A stretch of DNA of 45,647 nt from Pedobacter cryoconitis (GTDB taxonomy: Bacteria > Bacteroidota > Bacteroidia > Sphingobacteriales > Sphingobacteriaceae): positions 1-45,647 of the forward strand of contig NZ_QLLR01000040.1 in assembly GCF_003259615.1 (NCBI RefSeq). Reading direction: 5' to 3'. The notes under the pieces were generated by a model that worked only from the letters and a program-made list of their open reading frames with translations, made no database searches and had not been told where the DNA came from. Of this stretch, positions 16,547 through 24,529 are shown one piece after another. The translations under genes and the position numbers were made by a program. How positions within the stretch are numbered: position 1 is the first letter of the stretch; each line of letters begins with the position of its first letter.

Positions 16547-17593
16547 TTATAATTTATTTTTATTGCGTTCGGTAACGATGATATACATAAATACAGGGGT
16601 TCCGATCAATGCAGTTAAAATACCAATAGGCAGTTCTGCAGGCGCAACAATCGTTCTGGCAACCATATCGGCAGCGGTTAACAAAGCTGCACCCAGAATC
16701 GCCGATCCCGGAACAACCAGCCGGTTATCGGCAGTAAAAGTCATCCTCAGAATATGTGGGATAATTAGCCCGATAAACCCGATAACTCCTGCAACTGCAA
16801 CAGACGCACCCACCGCCATCGTCGCCAATACAATAATGATTCTTTTCATATTGACTACGTTAATTCCCATATGGAATGCTTGCGCATCCCCCAGGGTTAA
16901 CGCATTGAGTGACTTCGCTAAAAATGGAAGAATCACTACGGGTATCATGATAAATGGTAAAAGTCCGCTTACTGTTTCCCAGCTTGCTCCGCCCAGACTT
17001 CCCAAACTCCAGAAAGTAATGACTGGTAACTGCTCATTTGTCGCCATATAAGTCAACAATCCAACAAATCCGAGTGCCAGGGAATTAATGGCAATACCAG
17101 ATAATAACAGGGTCGTAATCTCCGTTTTACCATGCCTGGTAGACATCCGGTAAACGATAAATGTGGTTACACAAGCACCGGTAAAAGCAGCCAGAGAAAT
17201 GGCATAAAAACCGATTACACCACCCAGTTTAGTAAAAAAACCGACTTCTAATACAATAACTAATACAGCGCATAAGGTAGCACCAGCTGAAATACCTATT
17301 AATCCGGGTTCTGCAAGTGGGTTCCTGAACAGGCCTTGTATTGCTGCTCCCGATATACCAAGCCCCGCGCCAATTAACACTCCTAAAACCACCCTTGGTA
17401 ATCTTATATTCATTAGTACCGCTGCCTGCTGTGGTTTAAAACCCATAGTCTGGGAAATCCCGGTTTTATTGGCTATGATAGATAAAAACTCAGGTACCGT
17501 AATTGCTACCGCCCCTACACAGGAGGAGATAACTACGACCACCAATAATAAGATCAGCAGCAATAACAGAATTAATTTTATCTTTTTACTCAA
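16547..17593 (-). CDS. hmuU: Heme ABC importer permease (FecCD family)
   Basis: Inner-membrane permease of the BtuC/FecCD type with 348 residues and about 9-10 hydrophobic segments. Recognisable are RLPRVVLGVLIGAGLGISGAAIQGLFRNPLAEPGLIGISAGA-type opening (about 49-90), LLSGIAINSLALG, and GVIGFIGLIIPHILR (coupling region with HmuV). The start overlaps the hmuT stop by 4 bases, which suggests coupled translation. Confidence 0.94.
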   Translation of the reverse strand: MSKKIKLILLLLLILLLVVVVISSCVGAVAITVPEFLSIIANKTGISQTMGFKPQQAAVLMNIRLPRVVLGVLIGAGLGISGAAIQGLFRNPLAEPGLIGISAGATLCAVLVIVLEVGFFTKLGGVIGFYAISLAAFTGACVTTFIVYRMSTRHGKTEITTLLLSGIAINSLALGFVGLLTYMATNEQLPVITFWSLGSLGGASWETVSGLLPFIMIPVVILPFLAKSLNALTLGDAQAFHMGINVVNMKRIIIVLATMAVGASVAVAGVIGFIGLIIPHILRMTFTADNRLVVPGSAILGAALLTAADMVARTIVAPAELPIGILTALIGTPVFMYIIVTERNKNKL

Positions 17594-18438
17594 TTGATTT
17601 TAGTAGCTAGTTCTTGAATTGCAACGCCTAAACGCGGCCCAAAGCTGCCTAACAGTTCACCGTCCATACTGATAATTTTCTTGTTTTTACCCGCATTCGT
17701 TTCTTTAATCCCCTGAATTTTTGACACCCCTTCTGCTCCGCCTAAACTTTTCAAACCTGAATCAAAAAGCAAGATCACATCTGGATTAGCTTTCACTAAA
17801 GCCTCAGCTGTTAAAGGCTTGTAATCCGCAAATTCGGTCACTGCATTCTGACCGCCTGCCAGAACAATTGCTTTCTCCACCTGCGTACCTGTACCGCCAA
17901 CCATCATTGTTCCTGTACCACGTGCGTAAATGAATAACACTTTTGGTTTACTGGCAGCAGGCTTAACTTTTGCCAGATCCTGATCTAATACTTTGATCAG
18001 TGAATCGCCTTTGGTTTTCACATGCAGGCTATCTGTCAGGGTATGGATCAGGTCTTTTGTTCCTTTAACAGAAAACTCCTGATCTACTAATAAAAGTTTC
18101 ACACCTGCTGTTTTAAATTGTGCTTCCAGTGCCGGGCTAAAGTCTTTTTTAATCCCGATAACCAGGCCGGGCTGTAAGGCCAAAATCCCTTCGGCATTGA
18201 TATTCTTGTTATGTCCTACCTTTGGTTTTGCTTTCAGGCCTTCCGGATAGTTACTGGTAATATCTGTACCCGCAATATTCTTTTCTAAACCTGCACCAGC
18301 TAATACTTCGCTGATTGATCCGCTGAGGGATACAATTTTAATACTGTCAGCAAAACCTGCCGCAGCTTCTTGTTTGTTCGCATTGCAGGCTCCCAAACTA
18401 AGGGCTGCCATCGCCGCTGCTATTAAAGTAAGTTTCAT
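17590..18438 (-). CDS. hmuT: Heme ABC importer substrate-binding lipoprotein
   Basis: Periplasmic heme-binding component. 282 residues; lipobox LGAC with Cys18; then a class III binding fold with IVSLSGSISEVLAGAGLEKNI, GTDITSNYPEG, PKVGHNKNINAEGILALQPGLVIG and the C-lobe LIYARGTGTMMVGGTG-like segment. First gene of hmuTUVS. Its 193-base leader contains a large inverted repeat (18479-18527) and the hmuY terminator, so it probably has its own promoter. Confidence 0.92.
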   Translation of the reverse strand: MKLTLIAAAMAALSLGACNANKQEAAAGFADSIKIVSLSGSISEVLAGAGLEKNIAGTDITSNYPEGLKAKPKVGHNKNINAEGILALQPGLVIGIKKDFSPALEAQFKTAGVKLLLVDQEFSVKGTKDLIHTLTDSLHVKTKGDSLIKVLDQDLAKVKPAASKPKVLFIYARGTGTMMVGGTGTQVEKAIVLAGGQNAVTEFADYKPLTAEALVKANPDVILLFDSGLKSLGGAEGVSKIQGIKETNAGKNKKIISMDGELLGSFGPRLGVAIQELATKIN

Positions 18439-18478
18439 CTGTTTATTTATTTTAAGTTTTTGTTAGATGTAGCCTTTG

Positions 18479-18527
18479 ATGATTAAAATAATTATTGCCC
18501 TGTGGGTTTAATGATTATTTTAATCAT
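18479..18527. repeat. 18-bp imperfect inverted repeat in the hmuT leader
   Basis: ATGATTAAAATAATTATT (18479-18496) and AATGATTATTTTAATCAT (18510-18527) pair at 17 of 18 positions around a 13-base loop. The AT-rich GATTA/TAATC halves resemble metal-regulator operators such as Fur boxes, but no fixed Fur consensus is known to me for this group. It could instead be an RNA hairpin in the leader. Confidence 0.55.
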
Positions 18528-18577
18528 GTCGGGTTCATAATTTTTATTTGAATAATGATTTGAGGTTTAACTAACTA

Positions 18578-18610
18578 AAGGCGGCTTTCATATCCATGAA
18601 AGCCCGCCTT
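18578..18610 (-). terminator. Terminator after hmuY
   Basis: AAGGCGGCTTTCAT (18578-18591) and ATGAAAGCCCGCCTT (18596-18610) form a long stem with one bulged base. On the - strand it lies 21 bases past the hmuY stop and separates hmuRY from hmuTUVS; the T-run is short, so some readthrough is possible. Confidence 0.65.
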
Positions 18611-18631
18611 CGCAACCTAAACTAACCAAGT

Positions 18632-19684
18632 TTATGCCTTTTTAACCAGTTTGTATTCGATTACTGATTTACCGCGAACTCCTGCATCCTTTTCATGGAA
18701 GCTCACAAATTTCAATTTATAGATATTACCTGCGCCATCTTTAACCAGGTAGAAACGATCTGTTTTCACCCCTACTGGCGTACCTGAAGTAATTCTCCAG
18801 TTACCAGCGATAACTTCTCTTTTACCCACAAATACTTTTCCTGTTAAGTTAGCTTCTGCGAAATCTGCAAAAGTTACTTTGCTATCTGCTACAATCACTT
18901 CTGCCGCAGTTACCCCACCCACAAAATTGATCAGTACGAAATCAGAGAAAGTATAGGGTGTAGTTGCATTTGCTTTATAAGTCGCCAATGTCCACTGAAT
19001 ATCCCAGTTTGCTTTTGCCGGCTCTACCTCTGTTACCCCTGTTTTGAAGGATACATATTTAAAGTTGAAAGCCCCGTCTTTAGCAACATTCAGCGTCTTG
19101 AAAGTTTTATCAGTGATTTTAGCATATTGCAAAGTATAACCAGCGCCTGCACGGATTACACGGATTTTTTGCCATCCCGTAGTACCACCACGATTTACGA
19201 TATAAACTTTATTGTCTGCATCGGTCGCTGAAATTGTTTTAATCACTGTACCAGCTAAATAAGTTGCAGCGTCCCCATCAACAGGATCGATATAACCAAA
19301 ACCACCTGCACCCTGACCCAGGTTCAAATCACCTGAGATTGCTAATGCTGTAGTATCCGCTTCAGTAACCAGGTTTAAATCAGTTTTAGCTAATGCAATG
19401 GCAGTTGCACCTACAGAATGGTTCAGGATTACTTTAAAATCATCACCTGAATAAAATCCAAGGTCCCATGAAGTACGGGCTACAGCAGTTTGTTTATCGG
19501 TACTAAAGTCAACGAAAACACTGTTTCCGGCTGCTGAACCTGCTTCAGAGCCAATCAGCCCATTTAAAGTCAATGTGCTTCCTGAAGAGGCAGGAGTTAC
19601 AATAATTGGGTCACTATCTTTTTTGCAGGCTGTGAAGGCAGTTGCCAGGCAAAGTAAAGTGATGAATGGAGTAATTTTTTTCAT
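18632..19684 (-). CDS. hmuY: HmuY-family hemophore-like lipoprotein
   Basis: HmuY proteins are surface or secreted lipoproteins that take heme from host or environmental proteins and give it to the TonB receptor. The 350 residues have a signal with lipobox (Cys20 in TAFTACKKD). Two similar modules are visible: an N-terminal one with ARTSWDLGFYSGDDFKVILN and a C-terminal one with AKANWDIQWTLATYKAN and TFSDFVLINFVGG, each with the W-D-(L/I) core of HmuY. The known Porphyromonas protein is shorter with one module, so this may be a two-module form. It lies 32 bases after the receptor gene. Confidence 0.85.
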   Translation of the reverse strand: MKKITPFITLLCLATAFTACKKDSDPIIVTPASSGSTLTLNGLIGSEAGSAAGNSVFVDFSTDKQTAVARTSWDLGFYSGDDFKVILNHSVGATAIALAKTDLNLVTEADTTALAISGDLNLGQGAGGFGYIDPVDGDAATYLAGTVIKTISATDADNKVYIVNRGGTTGWQKIRVIRAGAGYTLQYAKITDKTFKTLNVAKDGAFNFKYVSFKTGVTEVEPAKANWDIQWTLATYKANATTPYTFSDFVLINFVGGVTAAEVIVADSKVTFADFAEANLTGKVFVGKREVIAGNWRITSGTPVGVKTDRFYLVKDGAGNIYKLKFVSFHEKDAGVRGKSVIEYKLVKKA

Positions 19685-19716
19685 GTTGTGTATGTTCTGG
19701 TTTGTTAATAAATTAT

Positions 19717-21813
19717 TTAATTTTTTGTCCAGTTAAAGCTTAGCCCGACTACATAAGAGCGGCCATAGCTAGTAGGGATAGACTGCCCTCCTGTACCATG
19801 CGCACCTGCGGTACCTAAAGAAGAATTACTGAGTGTAGTGATATTGAACAGGTTATTTACACCTGCATTCAGCGCGAATGATTTAAACAGTTTTTTTGTA
19901 ATCATGAGGTCTGCAATAGTTGAAGAGCCGATTTTTGTCAATCTGATACCCTGCCCATTGTCCCCGGTAAAAGTTTCATATTGTCTCCTTGTCCCATTAA
20001 ATTTGGCTGATAAGTTAACCGTTGCACCATATTGAGGCAGGCTGTAAGTAAGACTGGTATTAATTTCTGGTGACCAGACAAATGCTGGTGATTCTCCGTA
20101 TGTTTTTGAATCTGCACTGTATTGGTTATAAGTACCAATCATACCTAACCCTAGTGATACCTGTAAGTGTTTCCACGCTAAAGTATTTTCCAAAGTACCA
20201 CCTGTGGTCTTATATTTTGCAAGATTCACCAGCTCAGAAAGCGTAGGATCAGTTTCTGAGGTCAGGTAATCAATTCTGTTTTTAATGTAGTTATAATATC
20301 CACTCAGCACCGTTTTCACGTTAACCCCCTCTTGTTCAACTGTAGCTAAAGAAAGAGAAGCATTCAGGCTGTTTGATTGCTCAGCTTTTAAGTTCAAATT
20401 CCCCAGAATAGTATGATTCGCATCTATGAAGTCAAAATAGAGCTCACGAAGTGCCGGGGCACGGAAACCTGTAGCGTAACCTAAACGTAAATCAAGTTTA
20501 TCGGTTAAAACTATTTTAGTATTCAGCGATGGAATAACCGGCGGCGCATCATAAACAGAGTTTTTAATAAATCTTAGCCCCGGACGAATCGTTACTCCAT
20601 TGATTACACGAAGTTCTGAAGAGACGAAAAATGCGTAATCGTTAATAGTCGGTTCACCTTTAATTCTTGCTCCTTCTGCATGATCGGTGTTGATTTCTAT
20701 ACCCGGTTGAAAAGAAACCTGAGCTGACATTTTATAAACTAATGTAGTCCTGAAAGCACCAGAACTTAATTTCGCTAAATCCTGTTGCCCCTGACCCGTG
20801 GTCAGCTGATCCGTACCTGTAGCATAATCATGTTCAGTGGTTTTTGTGGCACGATTCAAAATATTATAGGCTACAGAACCACTCAATGATAACTTTTCGT
20901 TGAAACGGTAATCACTTTGTAATTGATGGATATAACGTTTAACCGTAAATACCTGGTTGATTGCTTTATTCGCATTCACAATATAACCGCCTCTGCTATC
21001 AATACTTTCGTCCAGATAGTTCAGCCTGTACCAGATATTAAAATTAGCATGCTGATAACCCAGTCTTCCATTGGCCATCCATTTTAATTTTGGCTTCCAG
21101 CGGTTTCGGTCTAAAGCAACCTCGGTAGTGGTGGTTAGCGATCCCGGCACATTAAATCCGTTGAAATCATCACGTGTAAGCCCCGCAAGGACACTCCATC
21201 CTTTATTTTGCCATTCTCCCCCAACATGCTGCATGTGAGATCCTGATTTACCAAATGGGGAATATTCGTTTCCGGCAGTTTCTTCTTGTATTCTTGCATT
21301 AATGTGCAGCGTTTCTTTACCTGGTTTTTTAGTAATTATATTGATGACCCCTACCAGCGCATCAGAACCGTAGGAAACTGAAAGCGGGCCTTCAACAATT
21401 TCAATCCGTTCTACTGTATTAATATCAATTTGGTTTAAGCTTTCACGTTCGTCATTTCTATCGATCACAGGCACACCATCCAGCAGGATTTTGATATTGC
21501 GTCCACTCATTCCCATCATTTGCACGTCACTGACACCCAAAGCAGGATCACTGGTAAACCTGAATCCGAGTTCAGTATTTAAAACCTGCTGAATACTGGT
21601 TGCCGCTTTAAGACGTATCCGCTCTGCGTTAATTATACGCGTTCTGTAAACAGAATTTTTTAAGGATTGAGGCTGATACTCACCAGTAACCACTACTTCT
21701 TTCAGGTTATGACCGACAGTTTCTTTTTTCTGCTGACTAACAGCAGTTTTGTTCTGCGCATAAGAAGTTGCAGTATATATAAATATTATAACAAGGAGGT
21801 AACCAATTCTCAT
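19717..21813 (-). CDS. hmuR: TonB-dependent outer-membrane heme receptor
   Basis: Outer-membrane transporter of 698 residues, signal peptide MRIGYLLVIIFIYTATSYAQ, TonB-box-like segment LKEVVVTGEYQP (38-49), plug domain with LLDGVPVIDRNDERESLNQI and IEIVEGPLSVSYGSDALVGVINI, then a 22-strand barrel that ends in SYVVGLSFNWTKN with terminal aromatic pattern. There is no N-terminal carboxypeptidase-like domain, so it is the simple type, not the SusC type. Heme as substrate follows from the neighbours hmuY and hmuTUVS. First gene of the hmuRY unit. Confidence 0.93.
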   Translation of the reverse strand: MRIGYLLVIIFIYTATSYAQNKTAVSQQKKETVGHNLKEVVVTGEYQPQSLKNSVYRTRIINAERIRLKAATSIQQVLNTELGFRFTSDPALGVSDVQMMGMSGRNIKILLDGVPVIDRNDERESLNQIDINTVERIEIVEGPLSVSYGSDALVGVINIITKKPGKETLHINARIQEETAGNEYSPFGKSGSHMQHVGGEWQNKGWSVLAGLTRDDFNGFNVPGSLTTTTEVALDRNRWKPKLKWMANGRLGYQHANFNIWYRLNYLDESIDSRGGYIVNANKAINQVFTVKRYIHQLQSDYRFNEKLSLSGSVAYNILNRATKTTEHDYATGTDQLTTGQGQQDLAKLSSGAFRTTLVYKMSAQVSFQPGIEINTDHAEGARIKGEPTINDYAFFVSSELRVINGVTIRPGLRFIKNSVYDAPPVIPSLNTKIVLTDKLDLRLGYATGFRAPALRELYFDFIDANHTILGNLNLKAEQSNSLNASLSLATVEQEGVNVKTVLSGYYNYIKNRIDYLTSETDPTLSELVNLAKYKTTGGTLENTLAWKHLQVSLGLGMIGTYNQYSADSKTYGESPAFVWSPEINTSLTYSLPQYGATVNLSAKFNGTRRQYETFTGDNGQGIRLTKIGSSTIADLMITKKLFKSFALNAGVNNLFNITTLSNSSLGTAGAHGTGGQSIPTSYGRSYVVGLSFNWTKN

Positions 21814-21838
21814 TCAAAAACCTATTTAGAATTATTTT

Positions 21839-21868
21839 AAATAACTCTGCAAGTATAAGTAGTTATTT
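21839..21868. promoter_or_regulatory. Inverted repeat upstream of hmuR
   Basis: AAATAACT (21839-21846) and AGTTATTT (21861-21868) are perfect inverted 8-bp arms separated by 14 bases, 26 bases before the hmuR ATG on the - strand. The place fits an operator for an iron or heme regulator. No -7 box of good quality was found nearby. Confidence 0.4.
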
Positions 21869-21956
21869 AGACTAATTACAAATTAAAATGAAAATAGTAT
21901 GCAATCGACTGATAATGAATTCAGTAGAAATACAGCAGGGATATAAAAAATAAGAT

Positions 21957-22694
21957 TTATTTATTCGTCTTTAAGACACTTAAACCCACGTATTTAAAGA
22001 AGGAATCTTTATAGGTATTGCCCAGTTGCAGTATAGTTTTATTTTTTAGGATGACCATATTTCCTTCGATATGGCTAATCTTTTTATGGTTCACTACAAA
22101 AGATTTATGGATACGCAGAAAACTGGTTTCTGGTAGTTGCGGAAGGACATTTTTTAAAGGGACATAGGCAATGTAGTTTTCTTTTTCCAGGTTAAAAACT
22201 ACCTGGTTATCATTTGATTCTACATAATAAATATCATCAAATTCTATCTTGATCAGCCTCCCTTTAACGCCATGCTTAATGTAAATGTAAGAGACTTCTG
22301 ATGGTATATGCTGAACTGATGGTTTCCCGCTCAGCATAGGTACAAAACTGATCACTTTATGAATAGCCTGCATAAACCGTTTGTGGGATACAGGCTTTAA
22401 TAAATAATCCACTGCATTATGGCTGAATGCGTCAAAAGCATAATCCCGGTAACCGCTTACAAATACGACTTTAGTTGATGTAGTAATCAGCTGGCAAAAG
22501 TCCATCCCGTCAAGCATCGGCATATTAATGTCCAGAAAAACCAGATCTGGTGCAAGCCTGTTCACTTCAACCAGTCCTTTTTCAGGATTACTGTTAAATC
22601 CAACCAGTTCAAGATAAGGGACTTCACTAATATACTCTCTCAAAGTACTAATTACATGATACTCATCGTCAACAATATAGCAGGTTATATTCAT
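21957..22694 (-). CDS. LytTR-family response regulator (orphan)
   Basis: A two-domain regulator of 245 residues: receiver domain (1-125) with acidic pocket Asp9-Asp10, phospho-acceptor Asp55 in LVFLDINMP and Lys in YLLKPVS; LytTR DNA-binding domain (about 140-240) with YYVESNDNQVVF and FLRIHKSFVVNHKKI. LytTR regulators normally work with a 5TM/LytS-type histidine kinase, but no such kinase lies in the window. It diverges from the HlyD-like gene across 270 bases, so that gene is its nearest candidate target. Confidence 0.9.
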   Translation of the reverse strand: MNITCYIVDDEYHVISTLREYISEVPYLELVGFNSNPEKGLVEVNRLAPDLVFLDINMPMLDGMDFCQLITTSTKVVFVSGYRDYAFDAFSHNAVDYLLKPVSHKRFMQAIHKVISFVPMLSGKPSVQHIPSEVSYIYIKHGVKGRLIKIEFDDIYYVESNDNQVVFNLEKENYIAYVPLKNVLPQLPETSFLRIHKSFVVNHKKISHIEGNMVILKNKTILQLGNTYKDSFFKYVGLSVLKTNK

Positions 22695-22779
22695 CGGTTA
22701 ATTTAAATTAGTCACAGGTCGGTATTCAGAAAATGAATGTACTATATAAAGTGCTGATTAAATAATTGATTTAAGATTT

Positions 22780-22830
22780 TTTTAACCCTCTTAAAAATTA
22801 CTTTCACCTTCTAAATACTTGTTTTAACCC
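22780..22830 (+). promoter_or_regulatory. Direct repeats TTTTAACCC, 42 bases apart
   Basis: Perfect 9-base copies lie at 22780-22788 and 22822-22830, a spacing of about four helical turns on the same DNA face. LytTR domains bind pairs of direct repeats, so these may be sites of the divergent regulator. The typical spacing is about 21 bases, half of what is seen, so the assignment is weak. Confidence 0.3.
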
Positions 22831-22890
22831 AAATTATTTCAGGATACCGGACTATATCAATAATTTGATTAAAATATAACTTTTCTACCT

Positions 22891-22956
22891 ATGAAAAGAA
22901 CAAGTCAGGGAGGTCTAGCTCTCTGGCTTGTTTTCTATGCTGGCTGGCTTAACTGA
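22891..22956 (+). CDS. Possible 21-residue peptide overlapping a hairpin, upstream of the HlyD-like gene
   Basis: ATG AAA AGA ... TGA encodes 21 residues with a basic start (MKRTSQGG) and a hydrophobic, Trp-rich body (LALWLVFYAGWLN). It ends 12 bases before the HlyD-like ATG. The same DNA forms a stem: AACAAG (22899-22904) to CTTGTT (22927-22932), with further pairing inside and a T-run after it. It may be a leader peptide, a small exported peptide for the neighbouring transporter protein, or no gene at all with the hairpin acting as terminator or attenuator. Confidence 0.3.
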   Translation: MKRTSQGGLALWLVFYAGWLN

Positions 22957-22968
22957 AATGGCAAATTG

Positions 22969-23730
22969 ATGAATCCGAAAAAGACAGACAATAGTACAGC
23001 CGGCAAACCATGGAAATGGTTTTTAAACTGGGATGTGGTGGTAACATGCGGCTCCTTACTGTTGATTGCCCTGGCTGCACTTATGATCCCTTACCAGGAT
23101 AGCCTGTCTTTTAACGCTCAGTTTCATACACAACACAAAATTGTCCCTGTAATCAGCCCTTACAATGGTATTATCAAAAAAGATGTGTTTGATACTAATG
23201 ATGTGATTTCCGCAAATACTTTTCTGTTTAGCATCTATGATTTATCGGAACAAAAAGAAACAGCTGTATATGCTAAGGAATCTGGTTATTATCTGCCCAA
23301 TAAGATTGAATTCAGAAGCAAAACCTATGTGAGCAAAAACGATACACTTTTTTATATCATGCCGGATATTAAGAGTAAAGGTGAGGTATATTGCACAGCA
23401 TCGGCCGATAAACGTAATATTTCCAGGTTAGCAATTGGAAACAAAGTAGTGATCAGTGTAGCAAGAAATGAGGAAGTTTTTAGTATTTCCGGAACCATTT
23501 CATTTATATCAGCAATTCAGGATCAGTCAGGAAAATACCCTTTCCAGATCAGTCTTGAAAATAAAGAAGTTCAGAATCTTTCAGAAAAGGGCATGTTTTA
23601 TTTTGACCAGCAGGGAAAAGCACAGGTTAATTTTGAAACCCAGAAACTAGCGTATAAATTGCTGGGCTTTTTATATAAGCTATTGATTAATCAAAATCTC
23701 TTGATTAATCCCATAAAACCTATTGAATAA
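22969..23730 (+). CDS. HlyD-like membrane-fusion protein (solitary)
   Basis: 253 residues from ATG 22969. One membrane segment (about 28-45, VTCGSLLLIALAALMIP) follows a short cytoplasmic part, then periplasmic beta-rich sequence with VISPYNGIIKKDVFDTNDVI, the lipoyl-like half-motif of membrane-fusion adaptors, and a barrel-like region (KRNISRLAIGNKVVISV, SGTISFISAIQDQSGKYPFQISL). It lacks a long coiled-coil hairpin. It resembles adaptors of peptidase-containing ABC exporters, but no ABC transporter or outer-membrane channel is near. The 3' end overlaps the convergent NarL-type regulator by 11 bases. Confidence 0.6.
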   Translation: MNPKKTDNSTAGKPWKWFLNWDVVVTCGSLLLIALAALMIPYQDSLSFNAQFHTQHKIVPVISPYNGIIKKDVFDTNDVISANTFLFSIYDLSEQKETAVYAKESGYYLPNKIEFRSKTYVSKNDTLFYIMPDIKSKGEVYCTASADKRNISRLAIGNKVVISVARNEEVFSISGTISFISAIQDQSGKYPFQISLENKEVQNLSEKGMFYFDQQGKAQVNFETQKLAYKLLGFLYKLLINQNLLINPIKPIE

Positions 23731-24364
23731 TCCCGCTTAGTACAGCATATCTAATCAGAGCGGCAGTATTTTTTGCCCCGGTTTTCTCTATCAGGCTTTG
23801 CCTGTGCCCTTCTATAGTACGTTTACTGATAAACAGTTTGGCAGACATTTCATTATTTGTCAACCCTTCGGCAATCAGATCCAGAATCTCAATTTCCCGC
23901 ATAGAATATTCTACATTATCATTGATCCGGTTTAATGGTAAGGTATAAATTGATTTATTCAATAAACGCATAGCTAATTCAGCACATAAATACCGACCTC
24001 CGGCATGCACATGCTTCAGGGAAAATATAAGCTCATCAGCACTCACACTTTTAAGCAGATAGCCTGATGCACCTTCAGAAAAGGCCTGAGAAACATATTT
24101 CTCATTATCCAGCATAGAAAGCATAACGATCTGCGTAGCCGGGCTCTTTATTTTCAGCTCTTTAATTAAGGCTATCCCGTCCATTTCAGGCATGTTAATA
24201 TCCGCAAGTACGATGTCCACTTTAACACCGCTGCTGATGATCTCCAGTACTTCCAGACCATTCGTAGCCTCTCCGGCAATACTGATTTCCTTGTCAGCTT
24301 CCAGCAGCATACGAATCCCGTTGCGTACAATGTTATGATCTTCTGCTAATATTAAGCTTAACAT
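23720..24364 (-). CDS. NarL/FixJ-family response regulator
   Basis: 214 residues: receiver domain with Asp9, phospho-acceptor Asp55 in IVLADINMPEMDG and Lys in GYLLKSVS; LuxR-type HTH at about 150-210 (MREIEILDLIAEGLTNNEMS, then AKLFISKRTIEGHRQSLIEK). It is the last gene of a signalling operon with a HisKA_3 kinase, the kind that pairs with NarL regulators, so the two are likely partners. The upstream cheB 3' region of about 160 bases contains a read-through tail (see 24437-24529). Confidence 0.93.
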   Translation of the reverse strand: MLSLILAEDHNIVRNGIRMLLEADKEISIAGEATNGLEVLEIISSGVKVDIVLADINMPEMDGIALIKELKIKSPATQIVMLSMLDNEKYVSQAFSEGASGYLLKSVSADELIFSLKHVHAGGRYLCAELAMRLLNKSIYTLPLNRINDNVEYSMREIEILDLIAEGLTNNEMSAKLFISKRTIEGHRQSLIEKTGAKNTAALIRYAVLSGIIQ

Positions 24365-24436
24365 AAATGTTCTTTAGTTTTCTTTATAGTCCAAACAATC
24401 TCTTATTCTCCAATTGCTTCTTATGTTCCAATTGCC

Positions 24437-24529
24437 CTATTCCTCTGTTTCTGGCAATTTTCCCAAATCCACCAACATCTTCCTGAGCCTGTCAATATGC
24501 AGCTGAATCCCTTCAGCTCTTTCATTTCA
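24437..24529 (-). pseudogene. In-frame continuation of cheB beyond a TGA stop
   Basis: Directly after the cheB TGA (24529-24527) the same frame runs for 29 codons to a TAG at 24439-24437. It reads NERAEGIQLHIDRLRKMLVD-type amphipathic helix sequence, with a heptad pattern and normal codon use. This looks like the original C-terminus of the CheB protein cut off by a nonsense change (for example CAA/CGA/TGG to TGA). Readthrough or a sequencing error are other explanations. Confidence 0.55.

Noticed and set aside
16521..17051. 176-residue open frame on the + strand inside hmuU
   Set aside because: It is the mirror of a strongly supported permease gene; the sequence is low in variety and has no family likeness.
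22899..22932. Plain terminator between LytTR and HlyD-like genes
   Set aside because: No gene on the + strand ends before it, so a terminator would have nothing to end except a leader RNA; kept as hairpin within the peptide entry.
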